A DNA stretch of 64,000 bases, from NCBI RefSeq assembly GCF_016481275.1, contig NZ_JAEMNW010000003.1, forward strand, positions 620,001 through 684,000. The letters are read 5' to 3'. The stretch is from Antrihabitans auranticaus (GTDB lineage Bacteria > Actinomycetota > Actinomycetes > Mycobacteriales > Mycobacteriaceae). The notes beneath the pieces were generated by a model. That model was not told the origin of the DNA. It saw only the letters and a list, made by a program, of their open reading frames with translations, and made no database searches. A program made the position numbers and the translations under genes. This document shows, one piece after another, positions 36,510 through 49,383 of this stretch; positions within the stretch are counted from its first letter, which is position 1; every line of letters begins with the position of its first letter.

Positions 36510-36582
36510 TGGAGCCGAGGGGAATCGAACCCCTAACCCCTGCCTTGCAAAGGCAGTGCTCTGCCAATTGAGCTACGGCCCC
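36510..36582 (-). tRNA. tRNA-Ala (TGC anticodon)
   Basis: The reverse strand gives a 73-base tRNA with acceptor GGGGCCG/CGGCTCC, D arm TAGCTCAATTGGCAGAGCA, anticodon loop TTTGCAA (anticodon TGC) and T arm GGTTCGATTCC, ending in discriminator A. CCA is not encoded. In mycobacteria this tRNA also lies near gyrA. Confidence 0.96.
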
Positions 36583-36601
36583 GGACCGATAGCCGCTGAG
36601 A

Positions 36602-36712
36602 TCAGCGGCTGGTGGCCTCGTGCCAGACGTCCTCACTACTGCGCGTGCGCAGCTTCGTGATTCCGACGAGCACAGCCACCGTCACACCGAGAACAGGGAG
36701 GAAGAATTTCAT
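36602..36712 (-). CDS. DLW-39 family micro-protein
   Basis: A 36-residue protein between the two tRNA genes. It has a single N-terminal membrane helix (MKFFLPVLGVTVAVLVGI), a basic KLRTR turn and a C-terminal EDVWHEATSR. The ending matches the conserved D-L/V-W-HEAT pattern of the actinobacterial DLW-39 family, which sits at this same tRNA-Ile/tRNA-Ala locus. Function is unknown. A GGGAGGAAG just before ATG 36712 supports translation. Too short for ordinary gene calling. Confidence 0.8.
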   Translation of the reverse strand: MKFFLPVLGVTVAVLVGITKLRTRSSEDVWHEATSR

Positions 36713-36738
36713 ATTCCTACCCTACTTTGTACGGGGAG

Positions 36739-36812
36739 TGGGCCTAGGAGGACTTGAACCTCCGACCTCTTCGTTATCAGCGAAGCGCTCTAACCGCCTG
36801 AGCTATAGGCCC
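36739..36812 (-). tRNA. tRNA-Ile (GAT anticodon)
   Basis: The reverse strand gives a 74-base tRNA with acceptor GGGCCTA, D arm TAGCTCAGGCGGTTAGAGC, anticodon loop CTGATAA (GAT) and T arm GGTTCAAGTCC, with discriminator A. CCA is not encoded. It lies just downstream of the gyrA/DUF3566 genes on the same strand, as in mycobacteria. Confidence 0.96.
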
Positions 36813-36915
36813 GTATTCGTTCGATTCGCGGCTGCAATCTGCAACCTGAACCGAGGGGAGAGATTACCGCACCGGGCCGTCGATAACCAAAACGGCCCAG
36901 TGCAGCGACTTCTCG

Positions 36916-37932
36916 CTAGTCCGGATCGGCGAGCGTCACCTCGACGCCGCCGACCAGATCCGAGCACTGGTTGTAGATGAACGCACCGATGGTGGCTAGA
37001 GCGGTGAACAGCACAACGTTGATCACGCCGATACCCGCGGCATACCCGAAGACCTGACTTGCACTGACGAGGCCGTCAGAGCTGTTCTCGGACACGATGT
37101 CGGTGAAGGCGTTGTTCAGCCGGTCCCACACACCCATTCCGTCGAGAACGAGGTACAGGAGCCCGACGGCGACCATCCACACGAAGAACAGCGCCACCGA
37201 GATGACAAGCGTGACCTTCAGCGTCGACCAGGGGTCGATCTTGCGGATCTGCACCGTCGCTCGCAGGGGCTCGCCCTCCGTTGCGACCGATGTGGCGACT
37301 ACTCGACCCGCCGGTGCGGCGGTTTGTTCGGCCGGCGTGGGATGCCGGACCTCGGAAAGGTCCGGCATGTCCTTGGCCAACTCGGGACGCGCAATATGGC
37401 GAGTAGGTCCGTCGATCGCCTCGGACTTCGACTTGGCTGCTTCCTTGCGAAGAGTCTTCGCGGCCGCTGCCTGATCGCGCACTGCTCCGACCGGCGCGGC
37501 ATTGTTCGGCCTGCCCGCTACCGGCGGCTCACCGGGACGGTGCAGGTTCGACTGCGGCTCACGCTGTGGTTGCCCCGGGCGCTGCCACGCCGGACGGGTA
37601 TGACCGTTCTGCACCTTTGCGGCGGTCTCGGTGGCTGCAGCCGCAGCCCCATCCACCGGGGTGCGGGATTGCGCTGTTTCGGCAACCGGTGCCGGCCGGG
37701 CGCCCTGCGTACGCGGCCCCTGATGCTGCGGCGCGTGGGGCTGCTCGGCCCTGGGTGCCCGAATCTGCGGCGGCTGGTCGCCGCTACCAGCGGGCGAGCC
37801 GCCGTCACTAGCGGGCTTCGATGGAACCGGCCGGGGAATCGCGCGCGGAATCAGCGACGGTGGCTGCTGCACGCGCTCGGTCGGACCATCGGCTGCACCG
37901 TTGGCTCCGGTCGGTTCGTCGGGCGTGGTCAC
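36916..37932 (-). CDS. DUF3566 membrane protein (Rv0007-like)
   Basis: A 338-residue protein. The first 210 residues are Pro/Ala/Gln-rich and disordered. The C-terminal DUF3566 domain ([20 protein letters not shown] onward) has two membrane helices, one around [22 protein letters not shown] and one around [20 protein letters not shown]. Found downstream of gyrA throughout the order; its role is unknown, possibly envelope related. Start ATG 37932 overlaps the gyrA stop by four bases, so it is translated with gyrA. Confidence 0.88.
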   Translation of the reverse strand: MTTPDEPTGANGAADGPTERVQQPPSLIPRAIPRPVPSKPASDGGSPAGSGDQPPQIRAPRAEQPHAPQHQGPRTQGARPAPVAETAQSRTPVDGAAAAATETAAKVQNGHTRPAWQRPGQPQREPQSNLHRPGEPPVAGRPNNAAPVGAVRDQAAAAKTLRKEAAKSKSEAIDGPTRHIARPELAKDMPDLSEVRHPTPAEQTAAPAGRVVATSVATEGEPLRATVQIRKIDPWSTLKVTLVISVALFFVWMVAVGLLYLVLDGMGVWDRLNNAFTDIVSENSSDGLVSASQVFGYAAGIGVINVVLFTALATIGAFIYNQCSDLVGGVEVTLADPD

Positions 37933-40448
37933 TTGGACTCCTTCGATCCGTTCGTTGCACCGGTGGTGTCGATATCGTCAGGCTCGTCGGCATTGCGAGC
38001 AATTGCAAGCAATGTGTCGCCTTCCCCGAGATTCATCAGTCGCACACCTTTGGTCTGTCTGCCGGCCTTGCGGACTTGCTTCGCAGCGGTGCGAATAACT
38101 CCACCGCCGGACGTTATCGCATAAAGCTCGTCCTCGTCGTTCACGATCAGCGCTCCGACGAGCGTGCCTCGCCGCCTGTCGTACTGGATCGTGAGGACGC
38201 CCTTGCCGCCACGTCCCTGCACAGGGTAGTCGTCCATCGGGGTGCGCTTGGCGTAGCCGCCGTTCGTGGCAACTAACAAATAGGTTCCCTCGCGGACAAC
38301 ATTCAGTGACAGCAGTTCGTCGTCACCGTTGAACCGCATCCCCTGGACGCCGGACGTGGCGCGGCCCATCGGGCGCAAGGCTTCGTCCGTCGCGGAGAAC
38401 CGAATCGACTGGCCCTGTGCCGATACGAGCAACAGATCTTCCTCGGACGAGCACAGCACTGCACCGACCAACTCGTCTTCGCCACGCAGGTTGACGGCGA
38501 CGATTCCGCCGCTGCGGTTCGAATCGAAATCTGTCAGCTTCGACTTCTTGACCAGGCCGTTTCGCGTCGCAAGTACCAGGTAGGGCGCGTCTTCGTAGGT
38601 CTTGATCTGGATGACCTGGGCAATTCGTTCGTCCGGCTGGAAGGCCAGGAGGTTCGCGACGTGCTGCCCGCGAGCGGTACGGCTGGCTTCGGGCAGTTCG
38701 TACGCCTTCGCGCGGTAGACCCGGCCCTTCGTCGTGAAGAACAAGATCCAGTCGTGGGTCGAACTGACGAAGAAGTGTTTGACGATGTCGTCCTGCTTGA
38801 GGCCGGCACCCTGCACTCCCTTGCCGCCACGCTTCTGCGAGCGGTAGAGATCCGTCTTGGTCCGCTTCGCGTAACCGGTTTCGGTGATCGTCACGACCAC
38901 GTCTTCCCGAGCGATCAGATCCTCGTCGGCAACATCGCCGTCGGCGGCGATGATTCGGGTCCGGCGGTCGTCGCCGTACTTGTCGACAATCTCCTTGAGC
39001 TCGTCCCGAACAATTGCCCGCTGCCGTTCGGGCTTCTCGAGGATGTCCTTCAGGTCTGCGATCTCGGCTTCGATCTTGGCCAGCTCGTCGACGATCTTCT
39101 GGCGCTCCAACGCCGACAAACGGCGAAGCTGCATATCGAGGATGGCCGTTGCCTGGATCTCGTCGATGTCGAGGAGTTCCATCAAGCCGGTACGTGCGGT
39201 TTCCGTGTTGGCCGACCGCCGGATGAGGGCAATGACCTCGTCGAGCGCATCGAGTGCCTTCACGAGACCACGCAGAATGTGGGCCCGTTCCTCGGCCTTG
39301 CGCAGCAAGTACTTCGTCCGCCGGACGATCACGTCGAGTTGATGAGTGACGTAGAGCCGGATCATCTGGTCGAGACGCAGGGTGCGCGGCACACCGTCGA
39401 CGATCGACAACATGTTCACGCCGAAGCTGGTCTGCAGCTGGGTGTGCTTGTAGAGGTTGTTCAGCACAACCTTGGCGACCGCGTCACGCTTGATGGTGAC
39501 GACGATCCGCATGCCCGCACGGTCGGACGACTCATCGTGGATGTCGGAAATACCCGAGATCTTGCCGTCGCGAACCTGCTCGGCGATCGAGGTGATGAGG
39601 TTGTCCGGGTTGACCTGGTACGGCAACTCGGTCATGACGATCGTGGTGCGCCCCTTGGCGTCCTCTTCGATCTCGACGACGCCACGCATCCGGACCGAGC
39701 CGCGGCCGGTCGTGTACGCGTCGTGAATACCCTGCCCGCCGACGATCAGCCCGTAAGTCGGGAAGTCGGGGCCCTTCACGTATTCCATGCAGGCCGCGAG
39801 CGTTGCTTCTTCGTCCGCGTCGAAGTTCTCGAGCGACCAGTAGATGGCGTCCGCGAGCTCGTTCAGGTTGTGCGGCGGAATGTTCGTCGCCATGCCGACG
39901 GCGATACCACCGCTGCCGTTCATCAGCAGGTTCGGCACCCGGCTGGGAAGAACGGTCGGCTCTTGTGTGCGGCCGTCGTAGTTGGGAACGAAATCGACTG
40001 TCTCATGGTCGATTTCGCGCAGCATCTCCATGGCGAGCGGAGTCAGGCGGCACTCCGTGTACCGCATGGCCGCCGCGCCGTCGTTGCCGCGCGAACCGAA
40101 GTTGCCCTGGCCGTCGACGAGCGGATACCGCAGCGACCACGGCTGCGCCATACGCACGAGGGTGTCGTAGATCGACGCGTCGCCGTGCGGGTGGTAGTTA
40201 CCCATCGTCTCGGCGACCGGTCGCGCGGACTTCACGTAACCACGGTCGGGTCGATAGCCGTTGTCGTACATCGCGTACAGGACGCGGCGATGCACCGGCT
40301 TCAGGCCGTCGCGGACATCGGGCAACGCGCGCCCGACGATCACGCTCATCGCATAGTCGATGTAGCTGTTCTGCATCTCCTGCTGAATGTCGACCGGCTC
40401 GATCCGGTCCCCAGTTCCACCCGACGGCGGCAACGTGGTGTCAGTCAT
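37929..40448 (-). CDS. gyrA: DNA gyrase subunit A
   Basis: Breaks and rejoins DNA in the gyrase A2B2 complex that introduces negative supercoils. The protein is 839 residues. The catalytic Tyr is Tyr130 in [10 protein letters not shown]. The quinolone-determining segment reads [20 protein letters not shown] with Ala91, Ser92 and Asp95, which is the susceptible type. The C-terminal beta-pinwheel includes the gyrase box [10 protein letters not shown] ([18 protein letters not shown]). No intein interrupts it. ATG 40448 follows AAAAGGAG. gyrB lies 84 bases upstream on the same strand. Confidence 0.97.
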   Translation of the reverse strand: MTDTTLPPSGGTGDRIEPVDIQQEMQNSYIDYAMSVIVGRALPDVRDGLKPVHRRVLYAMYDNGYRPDRGYVKSARPVAETMGNYHPHGDASIYDTLVRMAQPWSLRYPLVDGQGNFGSRGNDGAAAMRYTECRLTPLAMEMLREIDHETVDFVPNYDGRTQEPTVLPSRVPNLLMNGSGGIAVGMATNIPPHNLNELADAIYWSLENFDADEEATLAACMEYVKGPDFPTYGLIVGGQGIHDAYTTGRGSVRMRGVVEIEEDAKGRTTIVMTELPYQVNPDNLITSIAEQVRDGKISGISDIHDESSDRAGMRIVVTIKRDAVAKVVLNNLYKHTQLQTSFGVNMLSIVDGVPRTLRLDQMIRLYVTHQLDVIVRRTKYLLRKAEERAHILRGLVKALDALDEVIALIRRSANTETARTGLMELLDIDEIQATAILDMQLRRLSALERQKIVDELAKIEAEIADLKDILEKPERQRAIVRDELKEIVDKYGDDRRTRIIAADGDVADEDLIAREDVVVTITETGYAKRTKTDLYRSQKRGGKGVQGAGLKQDDIVKHFFVSSTHDWILFFTTKGRVYRAKAYELPEASRTARGQHVANLLAFQPDERIAQVIQIKTYEDAPYLVLATRNGLVKKSKLTDFDSNRSGGIVAVNLRGEDELVGAVLCSSEEDLLLVSAQGQSIRFSATDEALRPMGRATSGVQGMRFNGDDELLSLNVVREGTYLLVATNGGYAKRTPMDDYPVQGRGGKGVLTIQYDRRRGTLVGALIVNDEDELYAITSGGGVIRTAAKQVRKAGRQTKGVRLMNLGEGDTLLAIARNADEPDDIDTTGATNGSKESK

Positions 40449-40532
40449 TGAAACTCCTTTTCAGGCGGCTGCGCTGCACGTGCGCGGTTGGGAGTCCCTG
40501 GACTCGCTAACCGCGCACAGGCGCGCCAGCTC

Positions 40533-42656
<2,124 letters not shown>

Positions 42657-42865
42657 CTAGGCAGCGACGACCGAAATCGAGGTTCCGAACGCACGTCGGC
42701 GGTGTCGCCGCCAATTACCCCTTCATCTTACTGGTACGCGTAGGCCACAGTGCACCTATGACACCCCTGAGACGCCCGAGAATCGATTAACTCGACGATT
42801 CGGGAGTGAAACCCTACGTAGCGGAAAATCAGGAACTGTCTTTCGCGGACCTATGTACCGCTGGT

Positions 42866-43423
42866 CTAGCCGTAGGTGTCGCGCGGGCCGCGGCCTTTGA
42901 CATGTCGCTCACCTTTACGCCAACTCGGCGCAGCGGGACCGGTAATGCGCAGTGATGTCACGACACCTTGCCCGACAGCGGCATTGATCTTCGCAAGGAT
43001 CTGCGCCTGCATGAGCCTCAATTGTGTTGCCCAAGCGGTGGATTCGGCTGCGACGTGGAGAACCTTGTCCTTCAGCACCGACGGTTCTGCGTGGGACGCG
43101 ATGTCCTCGCCGACGACCTGCGCCCACCGGCCGAACACCGTTCCCTCGGCCACCTTCGGTGTCCAGCCACGCGACCGCGATATCGAACCGGCCAGAGCTC
43201 CGAATGCCTGCGGGTCACGATCGTCGGGACCCGAGCCCGACCAGCCACGTTTGCGACCGGTCCGGTACCGCGACATGTTCGCGTTGCGCGGCGACGACTT
43301 GCCCTGCCCTACCGCCTTCCCGCTCGCTCGAGCGGCGGCACGCGCCTCCTCGAGGGCGCGCCGTGCGATATCCACACCTTTGAGCACCGGCTGCTCCGGC
43401 TCCGGTTCCGCGCCTGTCGTCAC
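42866..43423 (-). CDS. DUF721 family protein (DciA-like, Rv0004)
   Basis: A 185-residue protein. The DUF721 domain (about 85-175) is recognised from [32 protein letters not shown]-type sequence and the following [23 protein letters not shown]721 proteins related to DciA load the replicative helicase DnaB, fitting its place beside recF and dnaN. The N-terminal third is basic and disordered. The GTG start overlaps the recF stop (GTGA), so it is coupled to recF. Confidence 0.85.
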   Translation of the reverse strand: MTTGAEPEPEQPVLKGVDIARRALEEARAAARASGKAVGQGKSSPRNANMSRYRTGRKRGWSGSGPDDRDPQAFGALAGSISRSRGWTPKVAEGTVFGRWAQVVGEDIASHAEPSVLKDKVLHVAAESTAWATQLRLMQAQILAKINAAVGQGVVTSLRITGPAAPSWRKGERHVKGRGPRDTYG

Positions 43424-44655
43424 GTCGCGACACTCCTTCCGGCCTGGGGGGCTTCCAGATCGTATTCCGCACCACCGACAGTGCCGCCGGATTCGACGAT
43501 TCGCGACACCCGGCCATCAGCGGTCGCAATCGCCTCGACTCCCACGACGTTCGCCTCGAGCTCAGGCGGGACATCCTCGGCAACGGCCGCTGTGATCAAC
43601 ACCTGCTCGGCGGTCACCGCGACGGTTGCCAGTGCGGTGCGACGGCGGCGGTCGAGTTCGGCGAATACGTCGTCGAGCAGCAGAACCGGGTCGCTTCCAT
43701 CGAAACGCAACAGTTCGAAGGAGCCGAGGCGAAGCGATAACGCGAAGGACCAGGATTCGCCGTGACTTGCGAAACCCTTCGCGGGTTCGCTGCCCAGATA
43801 CAACTCGAGGTCGTCGCGGTGCGGTCCGACCAGGCACACTCCGCGTTCCAGTTCCTTCGAGCGGACCTTGGCCAGCTCGCTGAGAAAGACTGCCTCCAGG
43901 AATTCGCGATCGTCGGCGGCCGGTGTTCTTGCGGGATCCAGGTACTCGGCGGGGAGGGAATCGCCCAGACTCGAGCGGTACTGGATCGCGGCGGGACGCG
44001 ACTCCGGCGCGATCGCTCGATATGCGGCGACCACGTACGGAGCCAGTTCGTGGACGAGCTGCAACCGCTGGGCCACCAGCGTCGAACCATGCACTGCCAG
44101 GTGGCCGTCCCACACGTCGAGCGTCGACAGATCTGCCCGATGCGCGCGGGCCGCCGTCTTCAACAACGCGGATCGCTGCCGGAGAACCCGCTCATAATCG
44201 GCACGCACCGCTGCCATCCGTGGCAATCGGGTCGTGAGCAATTCGTCGAGGAATCGTCGACGCTCTGCCGGGTCACCGCGAACGAGTGCCAGATCCTCGG
44301 GTGCGAACAAGACCGTGCGCAAGATTCCGAGAATTTCGCGCGGCCGCCGCACCGGACTGCGATTGATGAGAGCCCGATTCGCGACGGACTGATTGAGCTC
44401 GACATCGATGCGCAGCTCGCGGTCGGCATTGACGACCGCGGAACTGATCTGTGCGCGCGTCGCACCCGTCCGAACCAGCGGTGCCTCCGACGCGACCCGA
44501 TGTGAAGAAAGGGTCGAGAGGTATCCCAACGCCTCGAGCAAGTTCGTCTTGCCGTTCCCGTTCGCGCCGAGGAAGACGGTCCGGCCCGGCGCCAAATCGA
44601 TCCCGACGCGGTCCCACGACCGAAAGTCCTGCAGTGCAAGCGATCTGACGAACAC
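43420..44655 (-). CDS. recF: DNA replication and repair protein RecF
   Basis: SMC-like ATPase that helps load RecA on gapped DNA. The protein has 411 residues, Walker [15 protein letters not shown] near residue 33, the signature region in the C-terminal half and Walker [18 protein letters not shown]. The N-terminus [17 protein letters not shown] is canonical. The start lies five bases after the dnaN stop, and the stop overlaps the DUF721 start, so dnaN-recF-DUF721 form one operon. Confidence 0.95.
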   Translation of the reverse strand: MFVRSLALQDFRSWDRVGIDLAPGRTVFLGANGNGKTNLLEALGYLSTLSSHRVASEAPLVRTGATRAQISSAVVNADRELRIDVELNQSVANRALINRSPVRRPREILGILRTVLFAPEDLALVRGDPAERRRFLDELLTTRLPRMAAVRADYERVLRQRSALLKTAARAHRADLSTLDVWDGHLAVHGSTLVAQRLQLVHELAPYVVAAYRAIAPESRPAAIQYRSSLGDSLPAEYLDPARTPAADDREFLEAVFLSELAKVRSKELERGVCLVGPHRDDLELYLGSEPAKGFASHGESWSFALSLRLGSFELLRFDGSDPVLLLDDVFAELDRRRRTALATVAVTAEQVLITAAVAEDVPPELEANVVGVEAIATADGRVSRIVESGGTVGGAEYDLEAPQAGRSVAT

Positions 44656-44660
44656 CTAGG

Positions 44661-45845
44661 TCAGCCCGGCAAGCGAACCGGCATCAGCAGATACGTGTAA
44701 TCGCTGGCCGGAGCAACGTACGCACCCGACGCCGAGGTCTCCGGCTCCTCGTCGCTCGCGGCGCGCAGCACGGCGGGGCGGCTGGGAGTCGTGAAACCGA
44801 ATGACACGCGGTCGCTGTGCAGTGATCCGAGGCCGTCGTTCAGGTAGCCGGGGTTGAAGGCAATCGTCAGCGGTTCGCCGCGGAAGTCGGCCTCGAGCCG
44901 CTCCTCCGCTCGGCCGGCGTCTTCACCACCCGCCGACAGCAGCAGGCCGTCCTCGGACAGTTCGAGCCGAACCTGCGCACCGCGGTCGGCAACCAGGGCA
45001 ACACGCTTGATTGCTTCGATCAGCGGGGCGACGTCAAGCGTCGCCATCGACGTGTGCTCCTTCGGCAGCAACTGCCGAAACTTCGGGAATTCCGCATCGA
45101 GCAGGCGTGTCGTCGTCCGACGGCCGGACGAGACGATTCCGAGCAGACCGTCCGCACCGACCGAGGACCCGGAACCGAGCGACAGTTCGACCTGTGAATC
45201 GAGCGGCCCGACAAGTGTCTTGGCCGACTCGGAAAGCGTCTTCGCAGGAATGAGCACCGCCGTCTTCACGTCGGACTTCTCCGGATCCCACTCGACCTGC
45301 CGCACGGCAAGGCGGAACCGGTCGGTTGCCGCCAAGACGACGTTGGTGCCTTCGATTTCGACCCGGATCCCGGTCAGCATCGGCAGTGTGTCGTCCTTGC
45401 CTGCCGCGATCGCAACCTGGCCGACCGCCTCGGCAAAGATCTGCGCCGAGACCGAACCGGTGTGCCCGGGCAGCTCGGGAAGTTGGGGATAGTCCTCGAC
45501 CGGCATCGTCGGCAACGAGAATTTCGCGCTTCCGCACACGATCGAGACACGCGTGCCGTCGACCGTCACATCGACCGGTTTACCGGGCAGGGACTTCGTG
45601 ATGTCAGCGAGTAGCCGGCCCGACACCAGAACTTCGCCATGACCCGCGACCTCGGCAGAGATCCGCATCTGGGCGGAGACCTCGTAGTCGAATCCCGAAA
45701 CAGTCAGGCCGTTGTCGTCGGCCACCAGCAGGACACCGCCGAGGACGGGCACCGGAGGACGAGAAGGCAGGCTCCGTGCCACCCAGGCAACGGAATCCGC
45801 GAAGTCTTCGCGAGCAACTCGAAATTTCATGCTCCCAAGCTCCAT
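44661..45845 (-). CDS. dnaN: DNA polymerase III sliding clamp (beta subunit)
   Basis: Ring-shaped processivity factor, about 394 residues, with three clamp domains. The N-terminal part reads [20 protein letters not shown], then [26 protein letters not shown] and [14 protein letters not shown]. It ends [12 protein letters not shown], the typical beta-clamp finish. Two starts are plausible: ATG 45845 (MELGSMKF) and ATG 45830 (MKFRVARE), each with a purine-rich stretch upstream. Further upstream Met codons fall inside oriC and are rejected. First gene of the dnaN-recF-DUF721 operon. Confidence 0.95.
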   Translation of the reverse strand: MELGSMKFRVAREDFADSVAWVARSLPSRPPVPVLGGVLLVADDNGLTVSGFDYEVSAQMRISAEVAGHGEVLVSGRLLADITKSLPGKPVDVTVDGTRVSIVCGSAKFSLPTMPVEDYPQLPELPGHTGSVSAQIFAEAVGQVAIAAGKDDTLPMLTGIRVEIEGTNVVLAATDRFRLAVRQVEWDPEKSDVKTAVLIPAKTLSESAKTLVGPLDSQVELSLGSGSSVGADGLLGIVSSGRRTTTRLLDAEFPKFRQLLPKEHTSMATLDVAPLIEAIKRVALVADRGAQVRLELSEDGLLLSAGGEDAGRAEERLEADFRGEPLTIAFNPGYLNDGLGSLHSDRVSFGFTTPSRPAVLRAASDEEPETSASGAYVAPASDYTYLLMPVRLPG

Positions 45846-46405
45846 CGCCCCGGCGTTCCTCTCGGTCGGTTGGGTTCGTCGCATTGCTAGCAACGCAAGC
45901 GAGCTAGCTGGAAAAACGTTTGGTCTTACAAGTTCTGGTCGGGCAGCTTCGTCTCCGGCAACGCTGTCGGCGACTCCGTTGTCGAAGTCTGGCATACGGC
46001 CCGGCTTCACACGCTACGCGCGGGTGCAGACAACCACGCTATGTGCTTCGGATCGAACTTGGAAGCGGTCGATCGGAGCATCTTGTCGGCCTTCTGAGCG
46101 CGATCGAACGGTTCTTCCCCACAGGCTGTTTTAAAGAAGATATTTAGAGGAAGAGAACTGCAACAGTATTAGGTCGTGTGGAAACTGTGGATTAACGACA
46201 AAATCCCAGGTGGGCAAGCGTGGTGTGGTGGGGATGGATTCAGGACAGGCTCGAGGAGCGATCGGCCAGGGTGGGGAGAACTCGAAATTGCTGACATCTG
46301 TCCCGCGCTCATCCCCAAACTATCCGCATTACTCACAACGTTATCCACAGGTGTGAGTAGATTTGTGGGGAACTTAATTGGACAGCTGTCCGAGGCCACT
46401 GCTCG
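45846..46405. other. oriC: Chromosomal replication origin (oriC)
   Basis: The 560-base gap between dnaA and dnaN. DnaA boxes include TTCCCCACA at 46115-46123, TTATCCACA at 46341-46349 and TGTGGGGAA at 46364-46372, plus weaker forms such as TGTGGATTA at 46186. An A/T-rich tract at about 46127-46155 (TTTTAAAGAAGATATTTAGA), unusual for this GC-rich genome, is a candidate unwinding element. Its placement is the same as oriC in mycobacteria. Confidence 0.9.
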
Positions 46406-47959
46406 TCACCGCTTCGAGCGCTGTTTGATGCGTGCTGTGAGCTCCTGAACCTGGTCGTACACACGTCGCCGCTCGGTCATTTCCTTCTTGATTTTCTTCT
46501 CCGCATACATCACGGTCGTGTGGTCGCGCCCGAACGTCTGCCCGATCTTCGGCAAGGACAGATCGGTCAGTTCGCGGCACAGATACATCGCGATCTGGCG
46601 AGCCATGGCGAGCGGCCGTGCCTTACCCGGCCCGCAGAGCTCATCGATCGAGGTATTGAAGTACTCGGCCGTGACGGCCATGATCGTGGCCGCATTGATC
46701 TCGAGGGCCGCGGTATCCGGCATCAGGTCACGCAGCACAACCTCGGCGAGCGTGAGGTCGAGCGGCTGACCGTTCAGTGAGGCGAACGCTGTCACGCGGA
46801 TCAGTGCGCCCTCGAGCTCGCGAATGTTTCGTTCGATGCGGCTCGCGATCAACTCGAGGACATCGTGCGGAACGTCGAGTCGATCCATTCGTGCTTTCTT
46901 GCGCAGGATCGCGATGCGGGTCTCGAGTTCCGGCGGCTGAACATCCGTGATCAGGCCCCATTCGAACCGGGTTCGAAGGCGTTCCTCGAGGGTTGTCAGC
47001 TGCTTGGGCGGTCGGTCCGAGGAGACCACTATCTGCTTGTTCGCGTTGTGCAGCGTGTTGAAGGTGTGGAAGAACTCCTCCTGGATACCTTCCTTGCCCT
47101 CGATGAACTGGATGTCGTCGACCAGTAGTACGTCGGTCTCGCGGTAACGGCGTTTGAATGCAACCTTGCGGTCGTCGCGCAGGCTGTTGATGAAGTCGTT
47201 GGTGAATTCTTCGGTCGACACGTACTTGACCCGCATGCCGGGGAAGAGTCGTTGTGCGTACTGGCCGGCCGCATGCAGGAGGTGCGTCTTGCCGAGTCCG
47301 GACGCACCCCAGACAAACAGGGGGTTGTAGGCCCGCGCGGGGGCCTCGGCGATCGCGACGGCGGCCGCGTGGGCGAACCTGTTCGAGGCACCGATGACGA
47401 AGGTGTCGAAGGTGTACTTGGCGTTCAGGCTGTTCGGAGCCGGCGACGTCGTCGGCGCATCGGCCGGCTTGTGGAAGTACGACGGCCACGAACTCTGGAT
47501 GCTGGCGATGGCTTCACGGTCGTCGTCGATCTCGTCGAACGCGGAACTCGTGACGCCACCTGTGAGCCTGCGCCGCCGGAAATCCGTGGGCGGCGATATG
47601 TCGTCGTCGGATTCACGCGTGAGCGACTGATTCCGTTCGGGTATGGGCCGTTCGGGCGCGGGTGGCGCCGGGGTATCGGCAGCGATCCGGACGCCCAAGC
47701 CCTCGACCTGCTCCCCGAGATGACGTCCGAGGGATTGAAGGATCGGCTCTCTGAGGTCGCGTTCGATCGCTTCCTGTGCGATAAACGACGGAACGGACAG
47801 CAGTGCGAACCCCTGCGTCAAGGTCAGCGGCTTGACGAGGGCGAGCCAGGCCTTCTGCGCATTCGTCAGACCGTGTCCCGGTCGCTCATCGGTGCCTGCG
47901 ATCAACTCCGCGACAACGTCGGGCCAGACGCCGGCAAGCATGTTCAGGTCGTCGTTCAC
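46406..47959 (-). CDS. dnaA: Chromosomal replication initiator protein DnaA
   Basis: AAA+ initiator that binds DnaA boxes in oriC and melts the origin. The protein has 517 residues. Domain I covers the first 90 residues, domain II is a variable linker, and domain III has Walker [17 protein letters not shown] and Walker [17 protein letters not shown]. Domain IV carries the signature [20 protein letters not shown]. The start is GTG 47959, with GGGGAGG eight bases upstream; upstream codons in the frame are not conserved. DnaA boxes 136 bases upstream suggest autoregulation. Confidence 0.96.
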   Translation of the reverse strand: MNDDLNMLAGVWPDVVAELIAGTDERPGHGLTNAQKAWLALVKPLTLTQGFALLSVPSFIAQEAIERDLREPILQSLGRHLGEQVEGLGVRIAADTPAPPAPERPIPERNQSLTRESDDDISPPTDFRRRRLTGGVTSSAFDEIDDDREAIASIQSSWPSYFHKPADAPTTSPAPNSLNAKYTFDTFVIGASNRFAHAAAVAIAEAPARAYNPLFVWGASGLGKTHLLHAAGQYAQRLFPGMRVKYVSTEEFTNDFINSLRDDRKVAFKRRYRETDVLLVDDIQFIEGKEGIQEEFFHTFNTLHNANKQIVVSSDRPPKQLTTLEERLRTRFEWGLITDVQPPELETRIAILRKKARMDRLDVPHDVLELIASRIERNIRELEGALIRVTAFASLNGQPLDLTLAEVVLRDLMPDTAALEINAATIMAVTAEYFNTSIDELCGPGKARPLAMARQIAMYLCRELTDLSLPKIGQTFGRDHTTVMYAEKKIKKEMTERRRVYDQVQELTARIKQRSKR

Positions 47960-48465
47960 GACGGTGCCTCCCCAGAGTTTCGTCCACCCACAGGTCCACC
48001 GATCGAATCGGCGGTACGGCGGTGGCTTTGTCGAGCGAAGCGGCACCTGCCACTCGGGTAACGAATATGCCACCCAAGCCCTGTCTCCACACAATTATCC
48101 ACAGATGTGGAGAAACACAGGCGTGTGAGTTGCGCGCGTGGAGTTCTTCACAATATGGCTTTGAACTGCGACTATGTGACGGGGTCGGGGAACGGTTGCT
48201 GTGAACTCCATTGTGACGCGGCTGGTTGGACTCCGAGCCTGTGAGTAAAACGGAACTCAGTCCTACCGGGCTGGTTTGACCCTGCGAAGCCGCATCAGTA
48301 CCCTCGAACAGTCACCCGTTGGTGGGGTGGCGATTTCGTGCTGACCGGGCCGGGACACTCGCTCGAGTCACCGAATCGGCCACCACCGATGCTCGACCCC
48401 AGATTTGTAAGTTGTATTTGCTGATGGCGCCACAAGGGCGCCGCGATTTTCGAGGAGTGTTGACC
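47960..48465. promoter_or_regulatory. dnaA-rpmH divergent promoter region with DnaA boxes
   Basis: A 506-base gap. It has a TTATCCACA box at 48095-48103 and the facing TGTGGAGAA at 48107-48115, likely for DnaA autoregulation. Just before rpmH, GGCGCC-acaag-GGCGCC forms a short hairpin in the leader (48426-48442). No gene is seen. Confidence 0.7.
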
Positions 48466-48609
48466 GTGGCCAAGGGCAAGCGGACGTTCCAGCCGAACAA
48501 CCGACGCCGCGCGCGTGTTCACGGCTTCCGTCTCCGGATGCGGACCCGTGCGGGTCGCGCGATCGTCTCTGCGCGTCGCCGCAAGGGCCGCGAGTCGCTC
48601 ACAGCCTGA
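48466..48609 (+). CDS. rpmH: 50S ribosomal protein L34
   Basis: A 47-residue ribosomal protein. The sequence [20 protein letters not shown] then [18 protein letters not shown] is the classic L34 pattern. The start is GTG 48466 with CGAGGAG upstream. First gene of the plus-strand block rpmH-rnpA-yidD-yidC-jag-gidB, divergent from dnaA. Confidence 0.96.
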   Translation: MAKGKRTFQPNNRRRARVHGFRLRMRTRAGRAIVSARRRKGRESLTA

Positions 48610-48636
48610 TTCAGGCTGCAGGGTTCGGACACAGGG

Positions 48637-49026
48637 GTGCTACCCGAGCCGAATCGGTTGCATCATCACTCAGACTTCTCCCGGACGGTGCGCCGCGGCC
48701 ATCGCACTGGGAGGCGTGACGTCGTCGTGCATGCCTTCGACCGGTCCTTGGATGGACCGGCGTTGGCGTACGGCGGTCCACGTGTCGGTCTGATCGTGAG
48801 CAAATCCGTGGGATCTGCGGTAACCCGTCATCTCGTTGCACGACGACTTCGACATGTCTTCGGTCCGGTCGTCAGCTTTGTGCGCCCTGAGTTCGACATC
48901 GTCTTGCGTGCGCTCCCCTCCTCTGCTAATGCGTCTTCAGCTGAGCTCGAGCGGCAGGTGCGCAGCTGCGTAGGGAAACTGCAGCTCGACCGCGCGGGCT
49001 CACCCGAATCTGCCGGCCTCCGATGA
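48637..49026 (+). CDS. rnpA: Ribonuclease P protein component
   Basis: Protein subunit of the tRNA 5'-processing enzyme, 129 residues. N-terminus [21 protein letters not shown] and the signature [23 protein letters not shown] give the RNA-binding core. The start is GTG 48637. The stop overlaps the yidD start by four bases (ATGA). Confidence 0.93.
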   Translation: MLPEPNRLHHHSDFSRTVRRGHRTGRRDVVVHAFDRSLDGPALAYGGPRVGLIVSKSVGSAVTRHLVARRLRHVFGPVVSFVRPEFDIVLRALPSSANASSAELERQVRSCVGKLQLDRAGSPESAGLR

Positions 49027-49379
49027 ACACCGACTGGATGCGGCGCACGGCTGTCGTCGTCTACCGACTTCCGGTCCGTATCTTGATCTTCTCGATCGAG
49101 TTGTATCGAACCTACGTTTCACCGTTGCGGCTTCCAACATGCAGATTCACTCCGACCTGTAGCGAGTACGCAGTCACTGCGCTTCGCGAGTACGGCGTCG
49201 TTCGAGGGCTCGTGTTGACGATCATTCGACTCGCTAAATGTGCACCCTGGCACCCTGGAGGGTGGGATCCGGTGCCAGAGCGTTCGCGCAAGTGTGTCGG
49301 ACACAGATCTTCCGCAGCAGCGCATGACCAAACGGTGCACCACCACGTGGTGGATATGCAGAAACAGAGGAGTACATAG
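49023..49379 (+). CDS. yidD: Membrane protein insertion efficiency factor YidD
   Basis: A 118-residue protein with the invariant core [31 protein letters not shown], then [13 protein letters not shown]. It assists YidC-dependent membrane insertion. The Cys residues in [10 protein letters not shown] and LAKCAPW are conserved in the family. The C-terminal 35 residues are His/Gln-rich and not part of the domain. Start ATG overlaps the rnpA stop; yidC begins four bases after its stop. Confidence 0.93.
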   Translation: MNTDWMRRTAVVVYRLPVRILIFSIELYRTYVSPLRLPTCRFTPTCSEYAVTALREYGVVRGLVLTIIRLAKCAPWHPGGWDPVPERSRKCVGHRSSAAAHDQTVHHHVVDMQKQRST

Positions 49380-49383
49380 AGCC

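Noticed and set aside
38661-40451. Long plus-strand open frame (596 codons) opposite gyrA
   Set aside because: It is the GC-rich shadow of gyrA: no ribosome-binding site, no domain, Arg/Val/Asp-rich composition typical of antisense frames.
49341-49352. Palindrome CACCACGTGGTG resembling parS
   Set aside because: Only the CACGTG core is shared; it lies in the yidD tail and encodes His/Val codons, and lacks the GTTT/AAAC arms.
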